Below are positions 32,331 to 45,500 of a stretch of 64,000 nucleotides of DNA, piece after piece. The stretch spans positions 32,394,885 through 32,458,884 of the forward strand of contig JAQFVV010012394.1 of assembly GCA_028023455.1 (NCBI GenBank), in the 5' to 3' direction. The first letter of the stretch is position 1. Each line of letters begins with the position of its first letter. The stretch comes from Epiperipatus broadwayi (lineage: Eukaryota > Onychophora > Udeonychophora > Euonychophora > Peripatidae). Both the position numbers and the translations under genes were made by a program. The notes under the pieces are model-generated. The model ran no database searches, was not told the DNA's origin, and was given only the letters and a program-made list of their open reading frames with translations.

Positions 32331-34955
32331 ATAAGTTCCTCAATTAACATAGTATAAATTTGTTTCAAACTTTAAATAAGTAATATCCTATATAGCACTT
32401 CTCTTTAATTACTTCTGATAATTTTAACTAGATATTTTACCTATTAAGTATCTAAATTTTTCTTCTTTTATGCATCTAACATATAAATTTATACCCATAA
32501 TTGCATATCATAAGTAAACAGATTTTATAAAAAAAAAAAAAATTTTCCATGTCAAATATAAATTTAACCTAGAATAATTACATGAAAACATACCTTTATG
32601 ATTACAAGGTCATTTAAATATTACTTGACTATACAGCCTTTAACCTGTAGATATAAAAAAAAATACACATAATTTTACAAATTAGTAAAAAAAATCATTA
32701 CTTAACAAGTGCTTATTATCTCACTAGAAAATTGTTTTCCATTGGGCAATTTATCTAGATGAAGAACTTGATCCATTCGTAGTTCACGAAGCAAATTTAA
32801 AATAAGAAACACATTTTATTATTTCATTTATCTGAAAGTTGCCTCCATTCTGGTGCAATTAATAAATTAGGCAAAGAAAACATAGCAGCGTTGGATGTTA
32901 ATTCTTCTTTGAATTAACTGCTATAATTTTGGGATCCAAGAAAACAATACATATTTTAACATGATGAATATTTGACGATAGACAATCACATATATAATTC
33001 TTTTCTTTTTACTATTGGCGATATGTATCATTTTTAGCTAGCTGGCTTATGAATAAAACTAATGCGCGAATTTTCCAAATACTATTATTATAACGACTAC
33101 AGCTGACTTACATGGATATAAAGTTTTAATGACTCCAGTTGATGTATAATATAACATATTATATTATGGTTATAATTAAGTCACTAATTTTTGTAGTTTT
33201 TATTCATACTCTAGGAATTGTAATTTGTCTTTAATAAGGAATTCTCCGTAAAATGCACACATACAAATTTTCCGATATTTGCCTTGAGAAAATTTATATA
33301 TTTTTTTTAAAAAATATACAGGTGCATAAGTAAATATCATTGATCATTAATATTATTTTTAGATAATTTTCAGTGAATAAAACATATTTTAACGTGGGGA
33401 ACTTACATTATTTTCAAAGCAGACAATTTCTTTTAGAAAGAGCACGAAATTTTCTAGTTAACTTTCCTTGGCTTTTATAATATGTCTTTTTAATTATAAT
33501 TTTTTTTTTATACCACGAAAAGATTATTAAATAAGGTAAAGTTAACAAATAATTGATTATTTCCTGGAAATTACTTATATTATTTATTTTAAACATAATG
33601 ACACTTTCCGTGATTGCTGTAGTCAATACGGTCATTTTGAACTTTAGCAGAAGATAGTATATTTTTGCGTATAAAAAGCTTTAAATAGGTAGATGGCAAC
33701 AGAAAACAGAATATCTTATCAAATAGGATTAGCCACGCATGATATTATTAAAAATTTACTTGACTTATATTTATTTCTGCAATAAAAAATAATAAAAAAT
33801 TTGTTACTGAATTTCAGTACTGCTTCCTCCTTGTAAAACTAATGTCAGACTAAACTTTCTTCAAAATTTGGCGGTCTTCTTTTAGCGACCTCTTACAGAA
33901 AAATAATCATTTAATTATACCATAAATAAAAGAAAGGAAAAAAAAAACTTATTACAGTCATATATTTCTGTATGATTTAAATGGATTACAAAGTAATTTG
34001 ACAAATAATGAAAAATAATAAATACCTTTAATTAACAATGTTTATTAGTGATGTATAATTCTGTATACATTATTATCTAAAATAATTTAAAAATTACCAG
34101 AAGTTATTGTGCTTTATGACAAGATACTCATCTACTCTCCCTCTACCCATCCAAAATCAATTACTGTTTATAATATGTGCTTTTATACTATATTAAATTA
34201 CTCTTATTGTTAATATTTTAATTAAATTATTCATGCTCTTCTTCAAAATGACATCAAATTACTAAATTTATTAGTTATTTGCTTAAAACACGTTAAAGTG
34301 AGTAAATAGCATATTTTATTAATCACTTAATATTATTATTATTTTACTTTTTTATTTTCCAAAAAAAAATAGCATTGTTTTTCTGTGGAAACAATGCCAA
34401 ATAAACCAAGTGTCAATAACACTAGGTTACAATATATATACATATATATATATATAATAAAAATCATATAAATAAGGACAAATAATTTTATGGTTAAGAA
34501 CATTGGCTAGGATAATAATCAATTTAAATAAAAATTTTCAATCTCATAGTAAGTCTATTTCATATTATTTGACTCTCCTTGGATGAGAGCAATTTTCTGA
34601 ATAATTGAACTTTATTGCATGGTTATTATTGATCATATGGGTAGTTTCTTGTCTTGCCATGAGATGCTTGTTCAACAATGATGGATTAATATTTGAGTCA
34701 AGAGCCATTAGCTCTTCAGACATTTATCTTAATATGATGTTTAATCATGAAGTACATGCTTGGGCAATACAGCATAAAAAATAAAAATATATTTCTAAAC
34801 TATCTTCCCAACATTCACATGCAGATTGACAGTGTGATGTATGTATATGAATTTAATTTATCATAAATGAAGTATACTGCTAAACTTTAATATGGTTATA
34901 AAGAATATAAAGAATAAGGTGGTGATTGATATGAATAATAAAAATTCATAAAGCC
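32331..34955. other. AT-rich stretch without recognisable gene
   Basis: Many homopolymer runs and short TA tracts (34435-34458). The open frame at 33414-33635 (minus) has no family features. Confidence 0.55.
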
Positions 34956-34959
34956 TGCC

Positions 34960-35570
34960 CTGATTTGGTGCAGAAATAGAGTATTACATGCCAGAGTATA
35001 AAGTCCTTGAACTGATTTCATGTTTGTACTTCTAGTATGTGAATCTCTCATGAATTCCAAAAGCTATTTGATTGGTCTTTCCTGGTTCAGTGCAGTGGTT
35101 GAGTGGCAAACATTGCAGCTGGAGGTCCTTTGGATTGATTCCATTTCTGGCATTTCCAGCAAGTGAACATTGTAAGAACACTTGAGCAAATAAAGCAATT
35201 ATATGATTTATACTCTGCATGGTTGGAACAGTAGTAAATTGAAATACATTGGAGTTTAAGCACTTCAGATCATGCCAGACCAACTTTTTATGATCCCTCA
35301 AGTAAAGCCATTTTATTTGTTCTGCAATGGGCACAGAGTGTTAGGATCCAGAGAGTAAGATTTTTGGAACAACTCCAGTCCTGAAATTTCCCACACTTGA
35401 GCTCCTGATGAATTTCCCAAACAATAAAATCATTCTGTTATTTACACTTGCATTATTTAGTGCAGTGGGTAGAGTGTCAAACATTGGATCTTAAAGTCCT
35501 CAAACTCACCCCCATCTATATTACTTCCAGTACTCAAGTTTCTTAAGAATTCTTGATTTAAAAAAAAACA
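34960..35570 (+). mobile_element. SINE family C, about four units in tandem
   Basis: Units begin near 34965, 35088, about 35330 and 35455, separated by partly diverged sequence. The second reads tcctggttcagtgcagtggt then tgagtggc, a tRNA-like A-box, and ggattgattcc, a B-box-like word, before a 3' body with cttccag / atttccag and ctcatgaattcc. The unit ends in a short A-rich word (aataaa). The open frame on the opposite strand (35032-35334) is a shadow. Confidence 0.75.
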
Positions 35571-36275
35571 GTTTGATTATTTCTTTTTTAATTCTCAATG
35601 TTGCCCCATACTGTTGAAACTTTATCTGTATGACTCTCTTATTTTATCACGAAGTGGATTCTCACAGGGAGGTGATATGCTTTTTTTTTTCAATGTGGTG
35701 TTGCCTTAGTAATTATAATAAAACCAGATATTCATAATATTCTACATGAAGTGGTCATTACGGAGTTCCTGTGGTATAATATTTTGTATATTTTATATTC
35801 AGCTTCTTAATGTTAATCCATAATGCATGAATAACTTTCGGTCTGGACTTTCTAAGATTTTTTTGAAATTTATCTGAGTGTAGCTGAACCATCTTGAAAC
35901 ATAAGTTATAGTAAGTTGATTATTTATTTTTATCTATTGTGAAAGTTTATCTATAGCAATCAACATATTCACTTTTCTTATTAGATTTAGAAAAACAAAT
36001 GTACGGATTCTTTTTATGCTTGTAAGATGAAGTCTGACAATAGAGGGTGGAACATTAATGTAAACAGCACAAGAAAAGTTTACTGTTTCTATGGTAACTA
36101 TGATTAAAAATACTGTATTAGTTAATATATATATATATGTGTATAAATTTTAAAAAAATATTTCTTCAGTAAAATTAAAAAACATCGTTTGTTATATTAT
36201 ATTCTGAAAAGTATGCAAATATCAACCACTTGAATAACTTCTGCTAATTAAAAAAAATTTTTTTTTTAAAAAAAA
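35571..36275. other. Unassigned AT-rich stretch
   Basis: No gene recognised; short (TA)n near 36128. Confidence 0.5.
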
Positions 36276-36279
36276 AAAA

Positions 36280-36395
36280 CCTACTTGGTTTAATGCAGTG
36301 GTAGGGTGTCAAACTCTGGGGTAAAGTTCCTCGCATGATTTCAAATCTGACACTTCCGGTATTCAAACATCTCATAAATTCCTAAGCAAAAAATA
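36280..36395 (+). mobile_element. SINE family C, single unit
   Basis: ttggtttaatgcagtggtag (A-box-like), then gatttcaaatctgacacttcc and ctcataaattcctaagcaaa; same order as the tandem units at 35 and 42-43 kb. Confidence 0.75.
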
Positions 36396-38304
36396 AAATG
36401 AAATAAGGAAATCTTTTTGAAAATTTGTCAAATAATTATTTAAAAATTATTTCGAAAACAAATTACTCTTTAAAAACAAGTTAATTAGATTTTAGGCACT
36501 TTAAAAGTCAGGAAATTAGATTATGCTAAAAAGAGAAAAAGAACATGATGAGAGTTTAACCAACATATGTGAAAGGTAAAAGTATATACACAAATATATA
36601 CGCAGTTTATATGCTCTTAATCGATAAATTAAAAATAATAGATAACTCGTTGATCTACAACTTAATTTTTTTTTTACTTTCAAAAACAATTTATTTGCAT
36701 TTCCATTTAGGTCTAATTCTAGGGACATAATCAGCTACAATTGAAATTAATTACAAATTATGGGTTTTGTACAAGTAAATAATGAATGAAATAGTCTATC
36801 GATTAAACAATTCATAAAATTAAGATTCAGTAGAGATGAATCCTTTGAGTAAAGTTCAATCAAGATTTAATCTGGGATAGGGTCAACGGAGCACATGGAT
36901 TTGAGACTATCTGTAGGGCACAGACGATTGAGATCGGTATAATGGTGTGACTAAACTCTAAACTGACCCCATGTCTGGTCCACCAACCAGGGGTTACAGG
37001 TGCATTTATCATCCTCTTTAATTTTACACAGGGTGTTGAAGAATAGTTCATCAATGGGATGGTCATAATGCAATTCTATATCTGACTGAAATCGAAAAGT
37101 TTATAAACATGGCAAGACGTATCAATGCAATGTTTCTTTTTTCGAATGCAGGCTTGAGCATGATGTAGGCAGAGTCTGAATTGTTGGTTCTATTCAGTGT
37201 GAAATTACATAGGTATGTCCATGATCCACAATGATCAAGAATGTGGGCCATGGACTCCTCCTGTCTCAACTTAATTTAATATCATCTAATCGATTTTTGT
37301 TCTAATATATATATATATATTAAAGTGAAGATTTTCATGGACAATACATATAAAGAATATATTGTCTTGACATTTTGATGTGATAGAAGCTATCATCTAT
37401 TGGTGTACGTTTATAGTAGGAGCATTTCAGTACAACATTAATACAATAATACTGTTAATTATATAATAAGTTCAATCAATATATCTTGCATATATATATA
37501 ATAATAATAAACTTGAGCTAAAAAATGAAAATGGTGTGGAAGCAAAAAATATGGGCCCATATCAAAGATCCGAGGCTAACTAAAATTTTGTCTAATGCTA
37601 TTTCAAGTTTATAATTTTATTCATACGCAATCTGCTCCGGAAAACACTAAAGTAGTTCTAGATTCAAATTAAAAGTAGACACACTCTCTATTATCATTAT
37701 GTGATCCAATGGTGAGTTGTAATACAGTAGATATATTTCTTATCTGTAATTTATATTAAAAAAAATTAATCAGAAAAAATATTATTTATTTAATTATGCA
37801 TGAAGCACATAGTTATCCTTATGTTTATTATAAGGAATCCAGAGCAAACACTAATGAAAAACATAGCATATATTGTCATAATAAATCCACGTTGACTCTT
37901 TCAATATCATCAGCATTCTTGAAAAGTAAATGATTATTTAGATATCTTTTCAAAGATAAAAATGGTTTGCAATGAATGCAATGATAGAAAATATTGAATT
38001 AAAGAGGTTTGGTTTATTAATAACCATAACTTTTTTTGGCAAATAGAAAGTCTAATAGCGTTCAACCAAGTACAGTTTTGAAGAGTCAGTTTTATAACTT
38101 CCATTTGGAAATTTAATGGTGTAAAGTTGATTTTTTAAAATTTTTATAGCTGTTGTCTTTGGTAAGGGTATGCAGCATGGAAAATACAATTAGATTATAT
38201 TTTTGATTGATTGTTTCTCTGTGTATTTTTGGAATATTTAGGTTATATTCATTATTGATTGTTTCCATACGGCAATGACCTCAAAGATATCATTAACCAA
38301 TTTA

Positions 38305-38305
<1 letters not shown>
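36396..38305. other. Unassigned stretch; less AT-rich block at 36.83-37.28 kb
   Basis: On the minus strand, 37269-36860 gives two frames, one containing ESMAHILDHCGSW. The ExxxHxLxHC pattern is vaguely like the zinc-knuckle-like C-terminus of some LINE proteins. That is too little for a call. The rest is AT-rich with (TA)n at 37303 and 37490. Confidence 0.35.
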
Positions 38306-38345
<40 letters not shown>

Positions 38346-38780
38346 TAAAAAAATTTTTTTTTAAAAAATTTTTTCCTCACAAAAAAAAAAAAAAAATTTT
38401 TTTAAAATTTGAGTGAATTTAATATTATGGGGAATTTTTTTAAAAAAGTTTTTTTGGGGGCAAAAAAAAAATTTGATTTTTCCAACAACCAAAAAAATAA
38501 TGGTTTGGGTAAAGACCTAACACAAATTGTAGGCAAGTTGCTTAGTTTTAGGCAACCACTAATTCAAATACCACTAAATAAAAAGTTTTTATTGTATAAA
38601 AAAAGCTTTTCTTTCTTTCTTCTTCTTTTTTCTTTCTTTCTTTCTTTTCCTTCTTACTAACTTTTTTCTTTTCTTTGTTTGTTTGTTTCTTCCTTCCTTC
38701 CTTCCTTTCTTTCTTAACTAAATTTAAAGGGATGCCAGTTCTAATAGTTGTGAGCAATATATTTTTTAGGATGGCTTCCA
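38306..38780. repeat. Low-complexity homopolymer and TTTC/TTCC tract
   Basis: A T35 run at about 38309-38343 is followed by blocks of long A, T and G runs, then (TTTC)n and (TTCC)n at about 38600-38715. Open frames on both strands here (Lys/Phe-rich) are products of the repeat. Confidence 0.9.
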
Positions 38781-40490
38781 TACAATGTAAAAAAAAAATT
38801 GATAAATCATTATTCTGCGTATATACTTTTTAGAAATAACTTCTTCAGCTATCTTAGAGCCCTGACAACAAACCACATAAATATAGCTACTGCATAGTTT
38901 ATATTACCTTATAGTAACTAATATGGCATCAATGCAATATTATTTAGCACTATGATTGCTTGCTATAAACTATATTATCTCAACACATTTTTATAATAAT
39001 TATGGAGGACTGAAAGATTCACATTATTAAAAATGATAATTACAAAAATCAATTTTATATAAGTAATAGATTAACACACCTTGAATTACATTTTAATATA
39101 TTTGGTATTAGCTCCAATCTTCATCCATAGTACATTTTTACAATGACTACCATAATACATAAAAAAATCATCTAACTCCTTCTATCAGCTGTCTTAATAT
39201 AGATAATCTAAATTAATGATATTAATTATCCTCTTTTTTATGGTAAAAGTTTTTCTTTTAAAAAAACTATTACCATTTGGAAAGTTTTATTTAAAATTCC
39301 AGTCCTTGTGGCTTCATTTTCAATATTTGAAAAAAAAAAATCCTCAAAGTGTTTCACTCTGTGTTTTTTTTATAAACAATATTAGGAACAAATAATCTTC
39401 TACACACAAATGCCATTTATTATTTTTCTTTCCTTGTTTTACTTTTAGTTGACAAAAGTCATTACTTTTAAAATTTGTTAATTAGAAATTTTAACTGTTA
39501 TTTTCAAAAAATTATTTTCAATAATGTCATTCTCAATATATATATATCACACTATTCATTAGTGCATTTAATGTATATATGCATGATGCAGTACCTTTAT
39601 CTGTGCTTCTCTGCATATAAATAAAACAATATATGTGGAAACTACTTAAGCAAGCTGAAGGATTCTGGTTAAACTTGTCCCTTCTAAAACAGTGACTGTC
39701 TTATTGTCATCTTTTGGGGGAAATATAATATATTAATTGTTGGCAAATTGCATTCAGCTCCATTTAATCTAGAACTTGATATATTTCAGGTATACCAGTA
39801 AGTATACAATGAACCACAGAAAAGCTGGCCCTGACCTCCAAGTGAATCAAAACTCATCCATTGTATTGCAAGCAGAAATAGCTGGATACCATGTCTCTTA
39901 CCTTCAGTTATAACTTCATAATCATCTTACTGTCATAATACTGTAAAATCTTTTTGAATCTTTTTTCCAACCTTTTTATAGTCAGGGTGGAATTTTTTTT
40001 TTTAAAAAAAAGTAATTAAAATTAAGTTTCCTTTATCTTGATTGAAAAAAGTTAATGGATCTTTTCAATTCACCTTAATCCTCCCAAAAACAACTTTGTA
40101 GGATTTTTATTAAAATATGTTTACAAGCTTTAATTAAAAAAATGTCTTTAATCAAAGTAGATAATGGAATTTTATAATTACCAGTATATCTATTGTAACA
40201 TAAAAACATGCTTGATTTAATTTCAAAATCAGAATTAATAAAATATTACTTAAATCTTTTTAAATGTTTAATTTATAATATTTTTTTTTAAATTCAAAAT
40301 TATTTAATCCTTAATTGTTATTCCAATGTAATATAGAAAATATCTACAAAAAAATTTGTTGTGCTTATTTCTACTTTTCCTTTTAACTTTATATATATAT
40401 ACATGCACACAAACACTACTCTGTTGTTGTATGCCTTGATACACATAACTGTCTCAATATATATATATATACACTAAAAAATGCTAAAGA
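38781..40490. other. AT-rich stretch, nothing recognised
   Basis: Homopolymer runs and short TA tracts (39535, 40390, 40457). No coding frame or dispersed repeat identified. Confidence 0.5.
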
Positions 40491-40494
40491 TATG

Positions 40495-40690
40495 TGTAAG
40501 AGATTTCTGTAGTCTGGGTCAATTGATGCATGCTGGTTCAGCATGAAATGGTCATAGATCTTTTTCACATATCTTTGATATGTTTGTGATTACGTCCTTT
40601 TACAGGGTGTTAAAAATGAATAGAAATCTGCCCCTATCTTGCATGAGAGTGGTGTAGTGAATTATACTGCAGAAATATTATTCAATATTG
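40495..40690 (+). repeat. Family B copy
   Basis: gctggttcagcatgaaatgg, ttttcacatatctttg, acagggtgttaaaaatgaat and gcatgagagtggtgtagtg are in the same order as at 41.65-41.88 kb. Confidence 0.8.
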
Positions 40691-41365
40691 AAGAGTCTAA
40701 CATTGATGATGTTTAAAAATGATGATAATCAACATGAAGTATTTCAAAAATGTAAATCTAAAATTTGAAACTACAAGAACTTGTAACAAAAAATTACAAT
40801 CCCCAACACTGAAAGTTAAAGAAGTAAAGCTATTTATAGTGCTGCTTCAAATGCTAGTATGATATAGTATTAGTATTATCTTTAGTTTATAAACCATAAA
40901 TGTATTATTTGATTTTTAATAGCTACATATAATTATTTAAAAATAATACAATATAATTTTATACTAAGAGAAAATATTTAGTACAACCCCAATATATTTT
41001 GATAGAGTACTGGTATCAAATACAATTACAGTGGTGCTTAGTTCAAAACTGTATGAAGATTGTTTTCAATGTTTCCAAGTATAAAGTTGTATTAATATTG
41101 TCTTTAATACATTGACAGCATTATCTTTTTTTATAATTATTATATTTTATTAAATGGGTGGGAAATATATAACATTCTTAAAGGTATGCAATGAGATAAT
41201 GCAATTTAAAGTAAGCTATATATTGTGAACATAACTTTAAAATTCATTGTGTTTCCAAACTTCTACAAATATTAGTAGTTTTCTGTGTTTATAATTCAAT
41301 ATATTTAAAGAATATCTTTTAACTAGGATGGTCAGTATCCAAAATACATTAATATTGCTAATGAT
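40691..41365. other. AT-rich stretch, nothing recognised
   Basis: No frame or repeat identified. Confidence 0.5.
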
Positions 41366-41557
41366 TCTTATTAGTCATTCATTAGTCTAGAGATTATCCA
41401 ATAATAAATAATATTTCTGTAGAATAACATTTACTAGACTACTCTCATGCAAGGTAGGGACTGGCATTAGAGTGGTATAGTGGCAATTAAAGTACAGAAA
41501 TGATATTTATTATTAGATAATCTCTAGTCTAATGAATGACTAATAAAAATTATTAAT
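41366..41557. repeat. Family B hairpin, arms about 80 bp
   Basis: The left arm (41366-41455) contains attagtcattcattagtct then agagattat. The right arm (about 41469-41557) is its reverse complement. The spacer (about 15-20 bases) carries the family word agggactgg. The structure suggests two family B ends joined head to head. Confidence 0.85.
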
Positions 41558-41639
41558 ATACTTTTATTAAGTGGTTTGTGTCAAAATTGTGAGGCAGCAG
41601 GTTTGACACGTATCAAGTAAACTATAGTAATTTGCTGTC

Positions 41640-41885
41640 TATACATATACTCAACATTAATAAAGATTTGTGTAAGTCATAGTGATTTGGGCCTACTGAT
41701 GAGTGCTAGTTCAGCATGAAATGTGCATCTTGGGTGTCACAGATCCTTTTCACATGTCTTGGGCCATATGCTTATGATTACATCTCTCCACAAGGTGTTA
41801 AAAGTGGATAGAAACCAGTCCTTACTTTGCATGGGGGATGTTGTGATAATTACACTATAGAAATATTACACATTAAGACTGTATT
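41640..41885 (+). repeat. Family B copy
   Basis: Body words: ctactgatgagtgctagttc, gcatgaaatg, cttttcacatgtcttgg, ccacaaggtgttaaaagtgg, aaccagtccttactttgc. It is the reverse complement of the 7.2-7.4 kb copy and the longest one in the window. Confidence 0.8.
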
Positions 41886-41984
41886 TAAATTTTTTACATT
41901 TTGTTTTCTGAATAGGAAACTACATTAAGATTGGTATTAATTTATTACATTGCAGTGATGAAACTGCCATAAAGAAACTGGATT

Positions 41985-42045
41985 ATACTTAAGAAATTCT
42001 CATGCTGCAGTGGATCAACAATGGTGAAAATGATGATGATGAGAC
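41985..42045 (+). mobile_element. LINE 3' tail
   Basis: catgctgcagtggatcaaca followed by (GAT)n matches the 3' ends of the LINE copies at 16.7, 20.6 and 29.9 kb. No coding part is present. Confidence 0.6.
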
Positions 42046-42099
42046 ATAAATAAATAGCTTTTAGTTAGCTGCCAGTTTAAAGATCTATGGATATGGATT

Positions 42100-43390
42100 T
42101 ATTATTTAAGTCATTATGATACAAACGTAGAAATTACATAAGTTTGAAGCCCTGGTAGACCAGCAGTTTTTGCATATTGTGGTCTCTGAATAACAGTTCA
42201 GTTCTGTCTTTTTTGAATATTCAAACCTCTAATAAACTTTCAAACAATAAAACAATTATAAGTATTGCTTTCATTATTTAATACAGTGTTGGACTTTTTG
42301 GATCACACATTATGGGTTTCAAACTATTTCTAGCAATTCCAGTATTTGAACTTTTTGTGAACTCTCAAAATATATACCATTGCACTTTATGGTTTGTTGT
42401 AATGGTAGAATGGCAAATTCTGGTGTTCTAAATTCACAGACTGCAGCCCATATCTGTCACTTCCAATACTCAAATTGGCCCTGATATGTTTGTACAGTAA
42501 ATGTCAGAATCTGGATCTCATACTCCAAAAATTGCAGATGAGTTCAGTCATATTCAGTGTTCAAACTTCTTATATACTCCTTAGTAATATTCCATCATTC
42601 TATGTTATTTGGTTAAGTGGAAAATGATACAATCATGTATTTCCAACTATTTCTATTATTTTCAATGCATAAAATTTTTATGAACTCCCAAATAATAAAC
42701 CCCTATCTTACATGGTTTGATACAGTAATAGAATAGTAGAGCCCAAAGATCAAGGTCCATGAATCACAGACCATCTCTGTCATTTCTGATGCTTGAACTT
42801 TTTATAAACTCCTAATTAATAAACCATTCAATTACTACTTCTTCTTGAGTTCCCAACATGCTTTGCTGCAGTGACGACTAGACTGAGGTTTTAGGTTCAT
42901 GAATCATATCCCAGCTCAGTTCTTTCTGATGCTTGAAATTTATGAACTACAGAATAATAAACCATGTATCTCAGCATGCTTTGCAGCAGTTATAAGTGCA
43001 GAATCTACATCTCAAGATCTATAGATAGCAGCTTAGATCAATCCTCTGATGTTTGAACTTAATAAACTACCTTATTACTATACTCTTTATGATATCCCAG
43101 CATGCTTTGGAGATCAATATCCAAGATTTGCAGTTCAATTTTGCCATTTCCAGTATTCATAAATTCTTTTAATGCACTGAAAAAATAAAGCCTGTGTTTC
43201 TTTTTTTCCTGCCAGTACTGAAACTTCTTATGAATTCATAATCAATAAACCATTGGCTTGTACTGTTTGTTGCTGTAATAGGATGGTAGACACTGGTGTT
43301 CAAGGCCCAGCTTAGTTCTCTCACTTCCAGTTTTCAAACTTCTTATAAATGCTGAAGTAATAAATTATTTGATTGTATATTAAATGATCT
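42100..43390 (+). mobile_element. Tandem array of about 10 SINE family C units
   Basis: Head-to-tail units of about 100-130 bases, each with an A-box-like start (for example tttgctgcagtgacgactag near 42860), a body with gttcttt / cacttcc, and a tail like cttataaactcctaattaat then aaacca. Units can be followed from about 42150 to 43370. They diverge from one another by perhaps 25-35 % by eye, so the array is old. The copies at 62.24-62.62 kb (minus) share the word cagcatgctttgc. Confidence 0.75.
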
Positions 43391-45115
43391 ATTGCTTAAG
43401 TGTTCACATGAGAATTCTCATGCAGTTTGAGCACCAAAATGAATTCCAAGTCTTAGCCAAGCCATGATTTGTGTGCTTTGAATTCTAGAATGTATCATTC
43501 TATCCTTGCTCTCTAAAATGCACAGTATATTTTTTAAGAGCTCTTACTTTCTCTTTACTCTAAATCAATCTCTAAACTTGTATAGTAAATGTATAGCAGG
43601 TGGTATACTGTTAGAAAATCGCTTTTTCCAAAACAGTTTCTAGCTTTTGCCTTTATCAGTGAAGACTAGGATTTAAACTTGAAACTAGTGCACTTTTGCA
43701 TCTAGAAGCCACCTTTTACTCATTTGTACTACTTAAGGTAATAACCTGAAATTTTAGGAAATCCTAAAGTATTAAACCTCAGCTAACTAGGTTGCATAAC
43801 TATACAGTTCTGAGATCAGATCAGTTTTTAGATGGACTTCTGTTTTATAATACATCTAGGCCACTCTATCTATTGTCTAAGATGATTAGTGTAATGAACA
43901 ACAACTAACCTCTCATGCTTTTAACGATATGATTTCAACAATACAATTTTACAGCAGTGTGCCATCTGGTGTTGCTTCATTGCTAAAGCTTAAAATAGAT
44001 AACTCTAGAATATGATGCGAATAACTGCTCTTGGAAATACATAAATTGCTTATCCAAAGAGTAAAAGAGTCTTTAGTTTATGGATAGTTGATGCCTCTAA
44101 AATACATTAAATTGATCGTTAGATCCATATTCAGTGAAACTGAGAATTATGCTTTATCAAAGTACACATTTCAATTATATGCTATCCAATAAAAAATGTA
44201 AACAAACAAACAAAAATGTAAATGAACAAACAAAAAAACATTAAAATTCATAAATTTGATACATTTTACCATACACGAGTGACAATGTTTTCATCTCTGA
44301 GTGTTTTACACAAGCATTTGAAAAATAAAAATTAAAATCTGTAAAAATATGTTACAATATGTTTTGAAAAGCTATATATGATTATATATTTTTTACATTT
44401 TATGTCAAGAGCATATACATTTTATTTTATTGTTTTTATTATCTTTTCTGAATTAGGTGTGTTCTATTTTCCATAATAAAATATTTGCTGAATGTAATGC
44501 TAAATGTTTGTACAAAATTTTAGACTATACTAAAACTTAATACAGATTTTAAAGTGCCTAAATAATTAAAGAGATCCTAATTACTTAATAATAAATTACA
44601 TAATTAACTCTTTAATAAATGAACATTATAAAGACAAAAATATTTGTTTTAGACAGGAACATTTTTTTTTTTTGCTTCATTAAAAATTTAAATTTTTATC
44701 AAAATCAGAAGTAATTCAAATAAAAATACTTGTATTTAATAGTGACATTTTTGCGTAATTTTGAATAATTTGTCATACTTCAAAATTATGATTACTGAAT
44801 ATTTCAGTTATTCAGATTTTATTTTAAGTAATTATTTACATAAATTTTGTATGTACTTATTTCTATTTTTCTATCTTTAATATATATGCACCCACACACT
44901 TTGTTTTGTACCATGAAATCAATCCATATATATAAAGAGGTTTATTTAAACTCTTTGTATCAATAATTTTACTCTGTGTGTTGACCATTAATAAGGGTTG
45001 GATTCCATTCTTATTGTTAAAAGGACGTTGCCTTGACAACAGTTTGGAAATTGTTGATTATTATTGATATTGGGATTGTCTAGTGTTGACTGGTTTTTAA
45101 GGATTATATATATAA
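43391..45115. other. Unassigned stretch; family A fragment at 43.6 kb
   Basis: At 43620-43715 the words tttctagcttttgcctttat, cagtgaagac and gaagccaccttttact match a diverged left arm of fold-back family A. The remainder is AT-rich without a recognised gene. Confidence 0.5.
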
Positions 45116-45121
45116 TGAAAG

Positions 45122-45500
45122 AAAAAATCACACAAATACTTCTCTATAAAACTGCTTTAATATTTCAACCAGCAGATTGGTTGTTATCAGAAAGCATAGC
45201 AAAATGGCTACTTCCAGAATTTAGACATTAAAAAATTACAAACATGCACATATCAGATAACAAAATTAATTCCTATAGGTTAAAATTCTTTATTTATCAA
45301 ATTCTTTAAAAAAACTTATAAGGAAAGTTTTTTTTTAAAAAAATTGATAAAGAATTTTAACCTATAGGAATTAATTTAGTTATCTGATATGTAAATGTTT
45401 GTGATTTTTATAGCCATTGAACTGTGTTTTCTGATGTAAATCAATTTGCTGGTTGAAATATTAAAGCCACTTTATAAAGAAGTGTCTGTGTGTTTTTTTT
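45122..45500. mobile_element. Fold-back element, arms about 180 bp
   Basis: The arms at 45122-45309 and 45331-45500 pair over their length: cacacaaatacttctctata at the outer end, ttcaaccagcagattgg within, and aattcctataggttaaaatt near the loop. The 20-base loop is A/T only. The end words (ctgctttaatatt, aaccagcag) recur at 47.53-47.58 kb, so this is a family. Confidence 0.9.

Noticed and set aside
35032-35334. Minus-strand 100-codon frame as a gene
   Set aside because: It is the complement of tandem SINE units.
42100-43390. CRISPR-like array
   Set aside because: Units are 100-130 bp, diverged, contain tRNA-like promoter words and have no short identical repeats with unique spacers; the DNA is eukaryotic.
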